From NCBI GenBank assembly GCA_033060915.1, contig CM065387.1, forward strand, positions 37,347,001 through 37,411,000: DNA of 64,000 bases. Reading direction: 5' to 3'. The stretch comes from Euryodendron excelsum (Eukaryota > Streptophyta > Magnoliopsida > Ericales > Pentaphylacaceae). Under the pieces are notes generated by a model that was not told where the DNA came from, ran no database searches, and saw only the letters and a list, made by a program, of their open reading frames with translations. Each line of letters begins with the position of its first letter. Position 1 is the stretch's first letter. The position numbers and the translations under genes were made by a program. This document shows positions 9,317-19,962 of this stretch, piece after piece.

Positions 9317-9711
9317 AAGACCTGATTAACAACCCCTTTAAAAGTTGTATGTACCCGTGGAGGGGGCAGATGCTATCTAGAGTATACACTGGGGTGATAA
9401 GCAAGATCCTCGAGTGGTGGAACATCCAGTACCTGCAGATCTCCCAAGTCAGCATCCGTCTGCCTGTGTATGGGGGAAGCTCTCCTATAACCGGTCACCC
9501 GGTCACCCAGACCAGGTACCTCCTCCTCGGCGCCAATCTCCTCTGCAAAGGCCTGTTCAACCGGAGGGAAGGGGTCAACAGGTGGCCTACTCCCACGACC
9601 ACTCTAACTAGACGTTGCTTACCCAGTAGATCGTTGGCTACCCCTAGACCGACTGGAGCCACTGGTGGAATCTGTCCAAGCCGCCTTCCTCGAGCAGCGT
9701 CTCCTCTCAGA
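9317..9711 (-). pseudogene. Antisense PMD frame, N-terminal part
   Basis: This is the N-terminal continuation of the minus-strand PMD frame at 3096-3760, separated from it only by the solo LTR. Reading leftwards, it encodes a Ser/Arg-rich start, then GRGSRPPVDPFPPVE, an acidic stretch, and a segment joining the PMD. The Ser/Arg-rich start and the PPVDPF motif recur in the antisense frame of the minus-strand element (55281-55490), and family B has a similar Ser/Arg-rich start. Stop codons interrupt it, including a TAG near 9370 (in AGATAG), so this copy is dead. Upstream, the sequence TTACCTTTTCTGAG at about 9711-9724 resembles the TTACCTTTCAG splice acceptor of the minus-strand element. The plus-strand open frame over the same bases is a shadow. 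Confidence 0.65.
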
Positions 9712-10477
9712 AAAGGTAAGCCAAGGTAGGCGGTGTTAATATACAATACAGATAAAAACAAACAATTAAAAATAACAAAATAATAAAATAAAAAATAAAA
9801 AAGATTTCAAATGACAAGTTAAAACGAAATTCCTACACATTTTGATTTTCCAACTTCAAATCAAATCTTAAGGGTTTTCTATCTTTTTCCTTCAAAAATA
9901 TTTTATTTCTAAACCTTTTTCCAACTCTTTCCCTAATATCTAAAAATTTCGGCAGAGTTTTGTTTAAAAATGATCCCTACAACACCCACAGCATCAACAC
10001 AAAACACAAATCGTGCACTTCACAACGTTACAATCACATAACGTCGGCACCCGTGCACACTTTATAAATTTTCAAAATTTTCAAAACACATGTTTTATTT
10101 TTCCAATGAATCAATGGTTTCAAAGTTATCCTAAGACTCCTCAAAATCATTTCAAATGTTTTCTAAAATATCCTTACATTTTTCAAAATTTTAAACTCTA
10201 AAAATTTCATCAATTTCTTGAGTTTTCTCATTTTCCTAATTTTCTAAGTATTTTTTTATTTTTTAAAAAAAAATTCACCAAGTTTCCAAAAGATCACGAA
10301 ACTTTACACGGTTGTTAAACACCCATGGTCTACTTCTGGCAATCACCCGTGGTCTCCAAGAGCTGCTCCTTTAATGTCCAAGTCGGTTTCCTCGTAATGT
10401 CTCTCGGATTTGTGAAAATCTTTCAAAATCTCGCAAGTGTTCGAATCAGAAAAATTTCTGGTTTTGTTCCCAAGCCT

Positions 10478-10538
10478 GGCGCCACTAGTAGAGGCGCCAA
10501 GTCTTTTCTGCCAAAGGTGCCAGTAGGAGTGGCGCCAG
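10478..10538 (-). promoter_or_regulatory. Internal GGCGCC palindrome array, candidate antisense promoter element
   Basis: Two inverted repeats occur: TGGCGCCACTAGTAGAGGCG (10478-10497, continuing CCA) and GGTGCCAGTAGGAGTGGCGC with CA. They have the same arms as the palindromes that sit beside the TATA box inside family A LTRs. Their place, upstream of the antisense PMD frame, suggests they regulate it. That is inference from position and similarity only. Confidence 0.45.
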
Positions 10539-10695
10539 TTTCCAAATTTTGGGCGCTTTGCCCTTTTTCCCGCCAAAACTCGTTTTCGAAGGCCTTTTCA
10601 GCCTAATATCCATTTTCGAACCCCCGTTGTCGAAAAATTCCCAAAGTCCGTCCCTCCGACTACCTCGCGGTCAACATGGGACTCTAACTCTATCG

Positions 10696-10738
10696 TTTTT
10701 TGTCTTTGACAAAAAAAAGACAAAAAAAGAGGGGCAGC
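10696..10738 (+). promoter_or_regulatory. Polypurine tract within a hairpin
   Basis: TTTTTTGTCTTT (10696-10707) pairs perfectly with AAAGACAAAAAA (10716-10727). The polypurine tract AAAAAAAGAGGGGCAGC (10722-10738) overlaps the 3' arm and abuts the LTR start. The tract primes plus-strand DNA synthesis in reverse transcription. The same layout occurs at 54263-54299 (minus strand) and, with a weaker stem, at 43106-43142. Confidence 0.8.
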
Positions 10739-10908
10739 TGTAAGCACCCCATTTTTGACCGCTCGGCAGTCTACGATCCGTCCAGATTTGTACTCAAGTC
10801 AATATGGATGTATTCCAATCGAAATCAACTCTCTAAGCCTAATCTCGTCTATTCATCGCTTCGCGGGCCCACCAGGCCCAAATAGAGGCAAAATGACCAA
10901 ATCAAGCA

Positions 10909-11115
10909 CGTCTTTCCAAAGACGGTAAGTCCTCTTTCCACTTTCAACGGGCACATCTTTCCGAAGATGGTAAGTCCCTTTTCCATATTCTAACAGGCGT
11001 GTCTTTCCGAAGACGGTAAGTCCCCTTTTCCAAATCCAATTCCAATCCCTCTCTCGAGATAGTTGATTCCTCGAGACGGTAAATCTATTCCGTCAGGCAC
11101 GTCTTTTCGAAGACG
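10909..11115 (+). repeat. Four UNCG-type hairpin modules in LTR3
   Basis: The hairpins are CGTCTTTCCAAAGACG (10909-10924), CATCTT-TCCG-AAGATG (10954-10969), GTCTT-TCCG-AAGAC (11001-11014) and CGTCTT-TTCG-AAGACG (11100-11115), each followed by GGTAAGT. Stem bases change in pairs between copies, and the loops are mostly UUCG or UCCG. Confidence 0.8.
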
Positions 11116-11929
11116 GTAAGTCCCCTTTAAACCTGTCGACTGATTATATGCCTTCTAGTCAGTTTCGGGCCAACTCCGTGACTTTCCGGTCAAGATGACC
11201 ATTTTGCCCCTAGGCATCCGAACGCCCCAAGGGCCACACCGGCTCTGGGTATCAAACCGGCAACCTCATGAGAATGCCTCTTATAGTGTTCTCAACCTTT
11301 CTTTATCTTTTCGGATCATTCCAAGTCAGTTCCGGCAAACCCGGTGCAAAATGACCGTGTTGCCCCTAGTGGGCCGGTCGCCTTTTTCTAGCCACACTGG
11401 CTCTGAGTATCAAACCGGTAACCTCCTGAGAAGGCTTCTTATAGTGTTCTCAACCTTCTATTATCTTTCTGGATCATTCCGAGTCAGTTTCGATAAACTC
11501 GGTACGGAATGACCGTTTTGCCCCTAGCGAGCCGATCGCCTTTTTCGACCACACCAGCTCTAGATATCAAACTGGTAGCCTCTTAGGAACATTCTAAATA
11601 ATGTTTCCAAATTTTAAGTCTTCCTCCGGGACATTCTGAGTCCGTCTCGGCAGCTTCCCAGCCTGATTGACCGTTTTGCCCCTAATGGCTTGGTCAACCT
11701 TTTTAACAAATCATGTCATCCTTTTTCAAGTCTACTACCTCCGGGACACTATTTTAAGTGTTCCTGTCCTTTTCTGGCCTTCTGGGCCATTCCCGGTCCC
11801 TTAAGTCCTTCCCGAGCCTTCTAGAGTCACTGTCAATGAAGTCAAGCTAAAAATTACATGGTAGTCACTAGTACAGGCGCCCAAATCTGTCAAAGATACG
11901 TTGCTTTCCGACCTTAATAATTTTCTAAT

Positions 11930-12065
11930 TGGATGGCACCACTAGTAGTGGCGCCTAGTGGCGCCAAGCTAATATTTGGCCTGGCGCCACTCCTAGTGGC
12001 GCTAGAAGCATTTTTGCCCTGGAGCCACTGCAATAGGCACCAGGTTTATCCTATCTCTATAAATA
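11930..12065 (+). promoter_or_regulatory. LTR3 promoter: degraded palindromes and TATAAATA
   Basis: GGCACCACTAGTAGTGGCGC and further GGCGCCACTCCTAGTGGCGC copies lie upstream of TATAAATA at 12058-12065. The same block is in the other family A LTRs. Confidence 0.65.
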
Positions 12066-15000
12066 CAGAGCCTCCTTCAGTATGAAAGAGGTCCGCAAAA
12101 TCAATCTAAAAACTCTACTTTTTGATGTACAGAGCTCTTAGCCTCTCAAATCCCTAGTCTCTTTAGGTTTTCCAAATCATAGCCTCCATACACAAACCCT
12201 AGCCTCCTATACACAAACCCTAGCCTCCTATACACTCACATACACTTCTATACACTCATACACTACCCTCTGAAGCCCCCATTGAAGACTTGAAGACCTG
12301 TAATCTGAAGCTTTGAAGATCGAAGACAAACTCTTGAAGATTGAAGTGAAGATCGAAGCAAGACAAGCAAAGCAAAGCGCGCAAAGCTAAGCAAAAATAA
12401 AAAGACTCAAGGTAGGCTTTCTTTTTACGTTTCTGCACTTCCCCCTCTCTCTTCTCCCTTTGAACCCACTTGGGCTTTCTTCTATTTTAATCCCCCATCT
12501 TCTTCCCCCCCTTCTTGCATGCTTGAAATAAGGGAGTTCCCGGTCCATGTGTAGGATTAGACTATTGGAGAGTCACCATGTCGGGGGCTTTCTTTTAGTT
12601 TAACCAGAGACTATATGGGTTCGGCCTCTCTTGATTATGTGGTGAAGCCTTTAACCTTGTATGTTCACGACCCTCTTTGCGTAGTGCATATCATGATCTT
12701 GCATTCTTCCAAAATTCATTTTCAAACTCGTTTTCAAAGCTTGCATTAGCATCGTTTTCAAAATTGCATCAAAGCCTTCGTTTTTCAAAATCAAAATCCT
12801 AAGGTGATTCTAGCCTTTCCATGACTAGGATTGCTTTACGAAAGTGTTACATTTAAAGTGGCCAATATGGTCCATATTTTCAACTCCTTGTTCTTTTCAA
12901 AACCACTTTCTTAAAGTGGTTCTAGCCTTCTTATGATTAGAATCACTTTAGGAAAGTGAGAGATTTTTATACTTTTGAAAAATTCTCTTTTCAAGAGTCT
13001 CTCTTTCCTGGACCCTCTTTTTTAACATGCTTTCCAAAAACATTCTTCTTAAAACTTCCTTCCAAAAAACACTCCCTAGGTTTCCTTCTTAGAAAACTCT
13101 CTCCAATCTCCTTTCCAAAATTTTTTTTCGAAAACTCCTTTTCAACAATCTCTTTCCAAAAAACATCTTTCCTAAAAATTCCTTTCCAAAAACACTTTCC
13201 TCAAAGTTTACTCTCCAAAAACGCTCTATACGCTTCTTCCAAAATATTTTTCCTGAAACTCCTTTCAAGTTTACTTTCCAAAAAACTCCTCTCTAGGATT
13301 TCTTCTCAAAAATATCCCTTTCTAAAAACTCCTCTCTAGGATTTCCTTCTAAAAATCTTCATTTCCAAAAACGTATTTTTCAAAAAACTCTTTTCTTAGA
13401 GTCCATGTCAAGCCCTAGAGCTAACAATTAGGAAACCCTAATGTCCTTTCCCAAAAACATGATTTCCAATCCCTTATTTTGGCCTCAAAACCTAGGTTTC
13501 CACAACCCCTTGTTTTCTACATCAAAACTATACATATTTCCAAAACCTCTTTTCTATGTCAAAACTATAGTATTCCAAAACTAGGATTTCCAAAACTTCC
13601 TTTTCCAAATTCATGCCAAATCCAATCTCCCCTTTAGGAAGCCAAATCCAATCTTCCCTTTAGGAAGCCAAACCCAATTTCTCATTCAGGAAACTAGATC
13701 CTATCCTCTGTTTTTGAAAACAAAATCAAAACATCTCTTTTAGAAACAAAATCCAATCATTTGTTTTAGGAAATAGGAATCTTAACCCTTCCCAAGTCTA
13801 AATCTTTCCTAATTTAGTACTTTCCTAAACCTTAGGTTTCCTAAACCTAAACTTTTAAATCTTTTCCTAAACTCTAAACTTCCAAATCTTTCCTAATTCA
13901 ACTCCTTTCTTAATTCCATCCCTTCCAAATCTTAAATTTCTAAATCTAGGTCTTCAAATCTTCTTAAACTCAAAACCTTTCCTAATTTCAAAACTTTCCT
14001 AAAATGAAAATTTTCCTAAAATGAAACTTTCCTAAAATACCATTTTCCTAAATTGAAACTTTCCTAAAACGAGACTTTCCAAAAGGGACACTTTCCTATT
14101 TTAAAACTTTCATAAATCGGACATTTCCTAATTCAAACCCTTCCTAAATTCAATCTTTCTTCGATCTTCCAAGTCCAACATTCGAGTAAGTCTTTCTTAA
14201 TCTCAAGTCCAAATCCTATCTTCCTAGGTTTAGGTTTTCTAAAACCAAGCTTTCCTAAATCAAATCTTTTCAAATCTTCCAATCAAAATCTCTTTCTTCC
14301 AATCATACCTTCTATTTTCAATTGGACTATTGTCTGAATTACGACTGACCTGATTCCTCCAAAAGGATACATAGGCAACCCTCATGGGTGCGGTCACAAC
14401 ATTTTTCAAACTTCTATTTCCAAAACCTTTTTCAATCTCCAATTTCACAACCTTTTTTTTTTCAATCTCCAATTTCACAACATTTTTCAAATTTCCAATT
14501 TCACAACATTTTTCAAGTTTTCAATTTCATAACTCTTTTCAAATCTCTTTTCCATTCCAAGTTCAAATCTATCTTTTCAAATTTCTTTAAATCAAATCAA
14601 TTTCTTTTCAAATCTATTTCTAAATCTATTTTCCAACTCTCTTTTTCTATTGCATCTACATATCATGCATCATTCTTTTCAAAATTGTTTTCTAAAGTGA
14701 ATAGGATTGAACATTTGTTAGTTGAAGACTCTTATAGGTGAATTTAGGGCAAATAGACATGTAGATACCGCAAGGGCGGGGTAGGGTGATGGCTTAGTGC
14801 GTCTTCCCTACACGTAACCAACCTCCGAACCTAGAATCACTGTTTTCAAAAGACCAAAATAGAGTTTATTTTCAGAAAGGGCTTAAATGTTTTCCAAAGG
14901 TTGTTAAACAACCCGTTTTTTTAAAAACCCTCTCTTGAGGATGTTTTTCAAAATCGTTTTCCAAGAACCCTAAGTGTGGTCTTCGGATTATACTTAGTTT

Positions 15001-15194
15001 TTAGGTGACCTAACTCACCTTAATCAAGTTAGGTGGCGACTCCAAATCTTTTCTAAAAGCCCTCCACTCAAATTAATTTTCAATTTAAACCTAGTCACAC
15101 TCATTTTTCTACGAGGGTGAGTTCTAACGAGAGAGTACAGTATTTTTCCCGCTTGTGTGTGTATTCCTCGAGTGTGAAAAATTTGGGCACGACA

Positions 15195-16390
15195 TTTAGA
15201 CAGTTAAATTTTTCTTTTTGTTATTCTACTACAATAAATCTTTTTATTTATGAAGTTATTTTTTTTCACGTCGAGTATTTTCAATACTATGAGTAGTTAG
15301 TTTAATTCTTTGAGTCAATTATAAAAATCATCTGAGGATTTTAGAATATCAATGGAGGTAATTAAGTTTTTGTTATTTATATTTAAAATCTTTCAAATCT
15401 TGGTAATTAAATTCTAGATGTTTGAGAAAACTTAAATTCTTGAGTAAGTTTGGTAATTTCTATGCACAAATCTTACTTTGGTATAGTTATTGCACGAATC
15501 GCTGGTATGAATTTATGGCTCTAATTTTATTATTCTAGATTTAATTATTACAGAATTTATGTTCTAAAAGCTAAATCTTCTAAATCAAAGGCTTAAGACA
15601 AAGCCAATGATTTGAGTTATGAACCACCGTTGAAATTTTGGGTGAATCAGATAATCAAATCAATTGGATCCAAGACTGTGTTATTAAATTTTATTTAAAG
15701 TATAGTTCCATAGTCATCAAACCTTCCAAAGCAAAACATTTTTCTTTTGGTTACTATTTTTCTGCATCAATTGTCCAAATCTCAGAGGTACTGTTTTTGG
15801 TGGAATTCAAACAGGTTAACTTAGGTTCCAACTGAAGCCATTGCAATACTACAGTATTTAACACAGCTTAGTTGGTATCTAATCTTTTACTGTGGGTAAA
15901 TTAATCTTTTACCGTGGGTGAATTTTTCTTTTACTGTGGGTGAATTTTTAGCTCCAATTTTGCATGGTTTGTTAACTGTTCCCTGTGGATTCGATCTTGA
16001 CTTATCAAGTTATTGCTACATCACAGCTACACAATGACGGATTTTAATCACATTATTTATAGGTGACCATATAGCATTAGCATCGTACAAAAAGATAGTG
16101 TGATACCACCACAAAACTTGTACATAATTTATCACCCACATGATATGGTTCAATAAGAGTCATTCATTTTTAAAAAAATCACTTGTCATGGTAGCTCACA
16201 ATTCCAAAAATATCATTGCCACACCATGAAAAACAATTTGTACAAAATTTATGCAAGAATAGAGTGTTTATTCTATAATACCGTAAAACCATAGCTGCCA
16301 GCTTTTGATAAAAACATGAGATCTTCAATTTAAGAGAGACATGGAGGATGCCTCACATATACTAAGAAACTAAAGAAATACATGGAGTTC
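15195..16390. other. AT-rich relic, possibly an old gypsy LTR; short tandem repeat at 15884-15950
   Basis: I find no reading frame worth calling. CCCTGTGGATTCGATCTTGA near 15981-16000, followed by a TTATTGCTACATCACAGC stretch, resembles the end of Athila-type LTRs, so this may be a decayed LTR into which the family A element inserted. TCTTTTACTGTGGGTGAATT is repeated three times with small changes at 15884-15950. Confidence 0.35.
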
Positions 16391-16534
16391 AATTCTTGAC
16401 GGCCTGTTTGGAACTTCGGGAGAGAGAAAGGAATGGAAAGGAACTATGCAATTTTTTTTAGAATTCTCCATATACAGGTTCGGCCTCACAACACGGTTCC
16501 AAATCCATCAACCCATCTAGTTTATGTTTTCTTC

Positions 16535-17034
16535 TTTTTATAAGGAAAAAACAATTCATTCAGAACTATCAAGGGTTTGCAACCCAAATACAAAAGAATA
16601 CATAAATACATAAAATCACGAGCACACAACTAGAAAGCCAAGTATACAAAATAGACTAAAGAATGATTTTCAATCTCTACAAAGGCGTCTCCTGCCCTTA
16701 AAATGTCCTCCTACATACCAACCAAAATAAACAAAACAACACAAGAATCCAAGCCTAGCCAGCCAACTATGTAGCTCTTTTGTAATTCAACTTAGGAAGA
16801 CCCAAGACATCCCCCACATTTGTTAAGATCAAAGCCCAAAGCTCTCTAACCATAGCACAATGCAAAAGTAAATGCTGCGACTAATTCCCCATCTTATTTG
16901 TTTGCAGGGGCAACACTGATTAATCACAATACACCTCCGTTTTCCTCAAATTATGGTTTGTCAAAATCAACCCATGTAGCATATGTTATCCATTCCTAGC
17001 TAGCAACAAGTTCCCACGAAACCCATACTCGTTG
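16535..17034 (-). pseudogene. Antisense 3' fragment of an L1-type LINE ORF2
   Basis: Read on the minus strand, the segment spells HLLLHCAMVRELWALILTNV in broken frame. That corresponds to the zinc-finger (zf-RVT) end of plant L1 ORF2, where HLLLHC is followed by V..LW. Stops follow, and the 3' trailer runs leftwards towards an AT-rich end near 16535. It lies head-on against the sense LINE starting at 17035, so two LINE fragments are juxtaposed in opposite orientation. Confidence 0.5.
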
Positions 17035-17370
17035 CAAGCCACCAAAGGTAAGAAACTCTTCATGAATTTTGCAAAGGAAGTTGAGTTGTACAACATTCCC
17101 ATTGAAGGCATAAATTATATCTGGACAAACATGCAGCAAAATGACAAATGGAGCAAACTTAATAGGTTTCTCCCATATAACTATTGGCTAAGCAATTGGA
17201 AATGCTCCCAATGGGGATTACAAAAAAAAGCTTTTTGACCACAGCCTTGTCTTATTGTCTGATGAAATAAAGGACTGGTGTCCAAAACCATTCGAGTCCT
17301 TTGATGCCTGGTTGAGTTTAGCCAGTTTCAAAAAAGCTATTAAATTTTCTCGGGAGGCCTCTGTGGAGTA
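17035..17370 (+). pseudogene. LINE ORF2: C-terminal endonuclease
   Basis: The piece 17080-17240 gives VELYNIPIEGINYIWTNMQ and SKLNRFLPY, the usual L1 endonuclease sequence before SDH. A frameshift near 17225 leads to the FDHSLVLLSDEIKDWCPKPF segment and FDAWLSLASF. In active enzymes the SDH histidine is catalytic; here Asp-His survives but the frame is broken. The N-terminal catalytic half is absent. Confidence 0.65.
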
Positions 17371-17459
17371 GGGATGGGGAGGGTGTAGTTTGTTCATTAA
17401 ACTTCAACAGCTGAATATTTATATAAAAAAAAAGTGAAAAAAATTCCAAAATTGGAGAT

Positions 17460-18854
17460 AGCAAGGCCAAGATAAATGAGCTAGTAGAAGAAATTCATAA
17501 ATTGGATCTAAAGAGTGAAGTTGGACCTCTAAATTTATTAGAAGTTGAAGAATGAAGAAAGGTACAATTTGAGTTGTGGAAAGCATTTAGAATGGAGGAG
17601 TTATCACTAAGGCAAAAATCTAGAGTGATATGGCTGCAACTGGGAGATAAAAACACTATTTTTTTCTATAATTCTCTGAAGAAAAGAAATAGAAGAAATT
17701 ACATCAACCAAGTTTATTCTAATGGAAAGGCTATTAGTGAGCCATTGAAAGTGAAAGAGGTAGCAGTATCATTCTTCAAGGATTTTCTATTTGAAAAATG
17801 GGGCAACAGGCCTAGATTGGAAGGAAGTTTTCCTTTAAAATTGAAACCTAAAAGCTAATTATGGTTGGAATCAAGCTTCTTAGAGGGTGAAATATGGCAA
17901 GTGATCAAGGATTGCAATGGAAGTAAATCATTAGTTCCAAATGGATTTAATTTCAATTTAATCAAAAAATTTCGGAGCATTCTAAAAGGAGATGTCATGA
18001 AGTTCCTTAAGGGCTTTCACTTAAAAGGTAAATTGGTAAAAGGTATCAACTCATCATTTCTTTGTTTCATTCCCAAGTCAGAGTGCCTTGATTCCCTTAT
18101 GGACTATAAAACCTATTTGCCTTATATCATCAATGTATAAGATTTTGTCAAAAACTCTAACAAACAGGTTAAAGCCGATAAGTCATGAAGTCATCAATGA
18201 AACACAATCAGCCTTCTCAAATGATGGACATATTCTGGATGGAGTTATGATAGCAAATTAAGTAATTGACTAGAGTAAAAGGAACAGGAAATTAGGTATG
18301 GTTTCAAAGCTTGATTTTGAGAAAGCATTTGACTCTATTAACTGCAGATTCATATCAGATATGATGAAAGGCATGGAGTTTGGATCCAAATGGAGGGATT
18401 GGATCAAGGAATGCTTATCTTCCAATTCACTTTCAGTATTAATCAATGGCTCCGCATCAAATAAGTTTAGAGTCTCAAGAGATCTCAAACAAATTGGCAC
18501 ATTGCTATTCTGCAATGCAAACATGGAGGAACTTATCAATTTGAAAAGAATTCTAAAATGCTTTGAGATGGTGTCAGGCCTCAAGATCAATTTCCATAAA
18601 AGTTTGTTAAGTGGTATTGGCTTGAACTACTTTTTTTTTGAAATAGGCTGCTGAATTGTTCAATTATAAATATGGACATTTTCCTTGGACTTATTTGGGA
18701 GTGCCTTTAGGTGCCAACCCAATATCACCAAAAACATGGGATGGATTATTGGAGAAATTCAAGAAAAGGTTATCAATTTGGAACATGAAACAGTCACCAA
18801 TGGGAGGAAGATTAACAATGCTTAAATACATCATAGCTAATCTACCAATCTAAT
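17460..18854 (+). pseudogene. LINE ORF2: reverse transcriptase with catalytic region deleted
   Basis: Successive pieces match L1 ORF2: SRVIWLQLGDKNTIFFYNSL (17600s), GSKSLVPNGFNFNLIKK (17920s, normally KSPGPDGF), KLDFEKAFDSI (18300s, an RT core motif) and WTYLGVPLGANPISPKTW (18690s). In the open frame 18298-18654, VSRDLKQ is followed immediately by IGTLLFCNANMEELINL. Normal proteins have about 70 residues between these points, including the polymerase motif with two adjacent aspartates. The deletion is in frame and removes the active site. Confidence 0.75.
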
Positions 18855-19957
18855 ACCTATCCATCTTTAAACTACCATAGGACATATGCTGTCAATCAGA
18901 ATTGATGCAGAGAAAATTCCTATGGGGAGATAGTGAAAATAAAAAGAAAGTCAGCTTTGTTAGTTGGGATTAGATAACCAGAAGTACTAAGTTTCGGGGT
19001 CTAGGAATTCCTTCCTTAAGAGTCAGGAACCATTCTCTTCTGGCCAAATGGTGGTGGAGGTTCTCTTGTGAGAAGCAAGCATTATGGAGAAGATTATTGT
19101 GTGCAAAATATGACATAAACCATACTTCCTAGACCCCTTTAGAAATTGTCTCACCTAAATGTTCAAGGTTGTGGCTGGACATTCAATCTGTTAGGAGTGG
19201 TTAGAACAAACTCTGCTCTATTCTTAACAACAATATTCAGATTAAGATGGGGAGGTTCAACCATTAGATTCTGGCTAGACAAATGGGAGGGGGATATTTC
19301 TTTGAAGATAAAATTTCCCACGCTATTCTCCATCCTCAGTCAATATAATGATTATGTAAATTCTACGTTTACTCCCTCAAGATGTGAATGGAATTTAGTA
19401 TTCAGAAAGAACCTACATGATTGGGAACTTGATAGGCTATCTGAGTTGAGATCACTCCTCCTTCCTCACCTACCTGATCCATGTAAGAAGGACTTCTAAG
19501 TATGGTTGGCCTTCCATAATGGAATGGTTTCATGCAACTCTTTTTGTAGTTCTTTTGAAGATAGCCAAGCTATGGCAAAATCTAATCTTAGCCCCATCTG
19601 AAAAATAAAAGTTCCTTTAAAGTCAATGTTCTTCTGCTAGCTAGCCTCAAACGATAGAATAAAATCTAAGGTAATGTTGACTTCAAGAGCATCTAATCGT
19701 CAAAGGATGGACATTATATGTGAAATCTACAATCAAGAGCCAAAATTAATAGATCACTTGCTCATTCATTGCAGCTTTGCTTGGACTGTAGGGACAACTA
19801 TTTTACATTGGTGGGGTGCTTTATGGGTATGTCCGAGGAGTTTTGACTCTCACTTGGAGTGGTGGTTCAACCATAAGATGAGAAAGTTTAAAAGATCAAT
19901 TTGGCTTTCCTTGTTCATGGCTACCTCATGGAAAATATGGCTAGCAAGAAATGACCA
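18855..19957 (+). pseudogene. LINE ORF2: post-RT domain and zinc-finger region
   Basis: Fragments in several frames include FLWGDSENKKKVSFVSWD, NHSLLAKWWWRF, GGSTIRFWLDKWEGDISLK and LIDHLLIHCSFAWTVGT (zf-RVT), then WLARNDQV. The frame breaks at 19957 where the LTR element inserted, and the C terminus continues at 24822. Order and motifs are those of plant L1 ORF2. Confidence 0.7.
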
Positions 19958-19962
19958 AGTAT
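19958..19962. repeat. Target-site duplication AGTAT, left copy
   Basis: It precedes the LTR at 19963 and is repeated at 24817-24821. Removing the insert and one copy restores the LINE frame. Confidence 0.85.

Larger units (their letters stand above)
9712..10738. other. Spacer between antisense frame and polypurine tract
   Basis: There is no gene here on either strand. From left: AT-rich sequence (9730-10320), a conserved ACGAAACTTTACACGGTTGT block near 10297-10316 that family B also has (42238-42257), the GGCGCC palindromes (10478-10538), and the polypurine-tract hairpin. In the antisense direction this would be the upstream or intron region of the PMD unit. Confidence 0.6.
10739..15194 (+). 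mobile_element. Family A 3' LTR (LTR3), 4456 bp
   Basis: It starts TGTAAGCACCCCATTTTTGA after a polypurine tract and ends GGGCACGACA, so it is the 3' LTR of the element whose internal region is 3096-3760 plus 9317-10738. It is about 1.1 kb shorter than LTR2, mainly because it lacks the 29-bp minisatellites. It carries four hairpin modules, 157-bp repeats, palindromes, a TATA box (12058-12065), a GAAGA leader with donor at 12412, a G-poor tract, the leader hairpin (14334-14380) and the U5 hairpin (15008-15043). Its 5' partner and target duplication are outside the window. Confidence 0.9.

Noticed and set aside
9274..9729. A 151-codon plus-strand open frame as a gene
   Set aside because: It overlaps the antisense PMD frame on the other strand, begins inside the LTR and has no recognisable domain.
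16399..16440. GGCCTGTTTGGAAC as a MITE or hAT terminus
   Set aside because: I found no matching inverted terminus or duplication nearby.
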